Of a stretch of DNA of 24,780 bases, positions 23,938-24,780 are shown one piece after another. The number at the start of each line of letters is the position of its first letter. Within the stretch, counting starts at the first letter, position 1. The notes beneath the pieces were generated by a model. That model did not search any database, was not told where the DNA came from, and saw nothing but the letters and a program-made list of their open reading frames with translations. The stretch spans positions 1-24,780 of the forward strand of contig JAKBBE010000037.1 of assembly GCA_021826035.1 (NCBI GenBank). The letters are read 5' to 3'. Both the position numbers and the translations under genes were made by a program. Source of the stretch: Pseudomonadota bacterium (GTDB taxonomy: Bacteria > Pseudomonadota > Gammaproteobacteria > Steroidobacterales > Steroidobacteraceae).

Positions 23938-24333
23938 ATGGCAACCCGAAAAGAGCCCATTGAATACGCGAACGCATCGGCGGAGGTCCGCGCGGTCTAT
24001 GACGACATCATGGCGACGCGCAAGACCGACTGGGTCAACAACTTCTGGAAGGTCCTGGCGCACGAGCCGGCGACGCTGCGCCGGGTCTGGTCGAACATCA
24101 AACAGATCATGGGCCCGGGGGCATTGGACCCGGCGGTCAAGGAAATGCTCTATGTCGCGGTCAGCGTGAGCAACGGATGTCGGTACTGCACCGCTTCGCA
24201 CGGAGCCGCGGCGCGCAAGAAAGGCATGACGGAGGCACAATACTGGGAGCTGCTCGCCATTGTCGGTCTAGCAAACGACCTCAATCGCCTGGTGACGGCG
24301 CTCGAAGTGCCCGTTGACGAACAATTCCTCTGA
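23938..24333 (+). CDS. AhpD-like / carboxymuconolactone decarboxylase-family protein
   Basis: This 131-residue all-helical protein of the CMD/AhpD family has the redox motif CRYCTASH at 81-88 (Cys81, Cys84, His88), the alkylhydroperoxidase-type site. Such proteins reduce peroxides or act as decarboxylases, and many small homologues are of unknown role. The ATG has GGAG eight nt upstream. It is 113 nt after the aminotransferase gene on the same strand, so it may be the second gene of that transcript. A hairpin follows the stop. Its presence with a quinone oxidoreductase hints that the pathway produces peroxide or reactive intermediates, which is only an inference. Confidence 0.87.
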   Translation: MATRKEPIEYANASAEVRAVYDDIMATRKTDWVNNFWKVLAHEPATLRRVWSNIKQIMGPGALDPAVKEMLYVAVSVSNGCRYCTASHGAAARKKGMTEAQYWELLAIVGLANDLNRLVTALEVPVDEQFL

Positions 24334-24647
24334 TGCGCCAATGCAGCCACCGGCGCCTGCAAGCCGGATCGGAGCGCCGCGGCGTCGCCGTTCGGCGCTC
24401 CGTGTATCCCCTGTCGTCACCCGACTGACGCAGGCGCCGACGCAATCGCAGGGCATTGAGGCGCATCGAGCCGGACTCCGCTCACGGCATCGGCTCCCTC
24501 GTCCGTCCCGGAGCGCTGAACCCGGTCGGTGATCCGCTCGCTGCGCAAACTCAGTCAGTCGCCCCGAGAGCACTGCCGGCGCCTTCACCATGCTATCCTG
24601 CGGGCGGTCCCGTATTGCACCGCCTGGATCCAGGGAGGCTCGCCGGC
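24334..24647. other. Intergenic region upstream of the ABC transporter gene
   Basis: No gene is supported in these 314 nt. The left part carries the hairpin at 24370-24402. The right part (from about 24590) is weakly similar to the sequence upstream of the truncated ABC copy near 13610 and probably holds its promoter: TATCCT at about 24597 is a possible -10. Unlike the left copy, there is no trace of the two-component genes here. Confidence 0.45.
24370..24402. terminator. Hairpin downstream of the AhpD-like gene
   Basis: CGGAGCGCCG at 24370-24379 pairs perfectly with CGGCGCTCCG at 24393-24402, and CGGC/GCCG inside the loop can extend it. It begins 37 nt after the AhpD-like stop. There is no T tract, so it may be a Rho-assisted or RNA-stability structure rather than a full intrinsic terminator. 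Confidence 0.5.
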
Positions 24648-24726
24648 ATGATTGACGTGCAGAACCTGACACGCAAGTTCGGCGAGTTCGTTGCCGTGCA
24701 CGACATCTCGTTCCAGGTCGAGCGGG
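24633..24726 (+). repeat. Right copy of the 94-bp direct repeat (ABC ATPase gene start)
   Basis: This matches 13651-13744 at 90 of 94 positions in the same orientation. Here the reading frame continues past the end of the repeat into an intact ATPase. Confidence 0.9.
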
Positions 24727-24780
24727 GCGAGATCTTCGCCTTCCTCGGACCCAACGGCGCCGGCAAGACGACGACCATCA
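24648..24780 (+). CDS. ABC transporter ATP-binding protein (N-terminal fragment, runs off window)
   Basis: From ATG at 24648, 44 codons are visible. The first beta strands (MIDVQNLTRKFGEFVAVHDI) lead to GEIFAFLGPNGAGKTTTI with the Walker A loop at 34-41. The FAFLGPNGAGKTT form is typical of ATPases of drug or polyketide exporters and gliding/Gld-like ABC systems (DrrA/CcmA type), where a permease gene usually follows. GGGAGG lies nine nt upstream of the ATG. The rest, including Walker B and the signature motif, is outside the window. The same gene start occurs as a truncated copy at 13666. Confidence 0.88.
   Translation, partial: MIDVQNLTRKFGEFVAVHDISFQVERGEIFAFLGPNGAGKTTTI

Noticed and set aside
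1..24780. CRISPR arrays, tRNA or rRNA genes, insertion sequences
   Set aside because: No regularly spaced repeats, no tRNA-like arm patterns, no rRNA segments and no transposase or integrase motifs were seen on reading both strands.

Overview
This window looks like chromosomal DNA of a high-G+C Gram-negative bacterium, most likely a gammaproteobacterium. The evidence is the Sec signal peptides, a TonB-dependent outer-membrane receptor, a PhoB-type Pho box, HD-GYP and HDOD signalling proteins, and proteobacterial-type Lrp and OPT proteins. The lineage call is an inference from gene content only. No rRNA, tRNA, CRISPR array, transposase or integrase was found.

Layout. (1) 1-4460, minus strand: the N-terminus of an isopenicillin-N-synthase-like 2OG-Fe(II) oxygenase cut by the window edge, an acyl-CoA ligase, and an OPT-family oligopeptide transporter. 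(2) 4800-7937, plus strand: a Pho box followed by pstS, a strong hairpin, pstC and pstA. No pstB or phoU follows, because pstA meets a convergent gene after 7 nt. (3) 7945-9731, minus strand: mtnA translationally coupled to a class II aldolase, the signature of the methylthioadenosine/5'-deoxyadenosine 'DHAP shunt'. (4) 9818-11601, plus strand: an HD-GYP protein coupled by an ATGA overlap to an HDOD protein. (5) 11858-14262: a decay zone. It holds a RelE/ParE-type toxin whose ParD-like antitoxin has an in-frame amber codon, deletion-scarred remnants of a DesK/DesR-like two-component pair, and the first 26 codons of an ABC-transporter ATPase gene. (6) 14263-24333: a coherent gene cluster. An Lrp/AsnC regulator sits between a minus-strand operon (APC permease, TonB receptor, secreted cyclase/formamidase, cupin, branched-chain aminotransferase, quinone oxidoreductase) and a divergent plus-strand pair (fold-I aminotransferase, AhpD-like protein). 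(7) 24648-end: the start of an intact ABC ATPase gene.

The main observation is that the 94 bp around the ABC ATPase start occur twice, at 13651-13744 (truncated gene) and 24633-24726 (apparently intact gene), with four mismatches, all at third codon positions. These copies bracket about 10.9 kb that contains the whole Lrp/TonB/aminotransferase cluster. The left flank is the graveyard of a two-component system. This is the geometry expected of an island acquired by recombination at that ABC locus, with decay of the old neighbours.

Working together, the cluster reads as an uptake-and-catabolism system for an amino-acid-like or amide-containing compound: outer-membrane receptor, periplasmic metal-dependent hydrolase, inner-membrane amino-acid permease, two PLP transaminases of different folds, and accessory redox and cupin enzymes under Lrp control. 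The substrate is not known. A formylkynurenine/kynurenine-type substrate is one testable guess.
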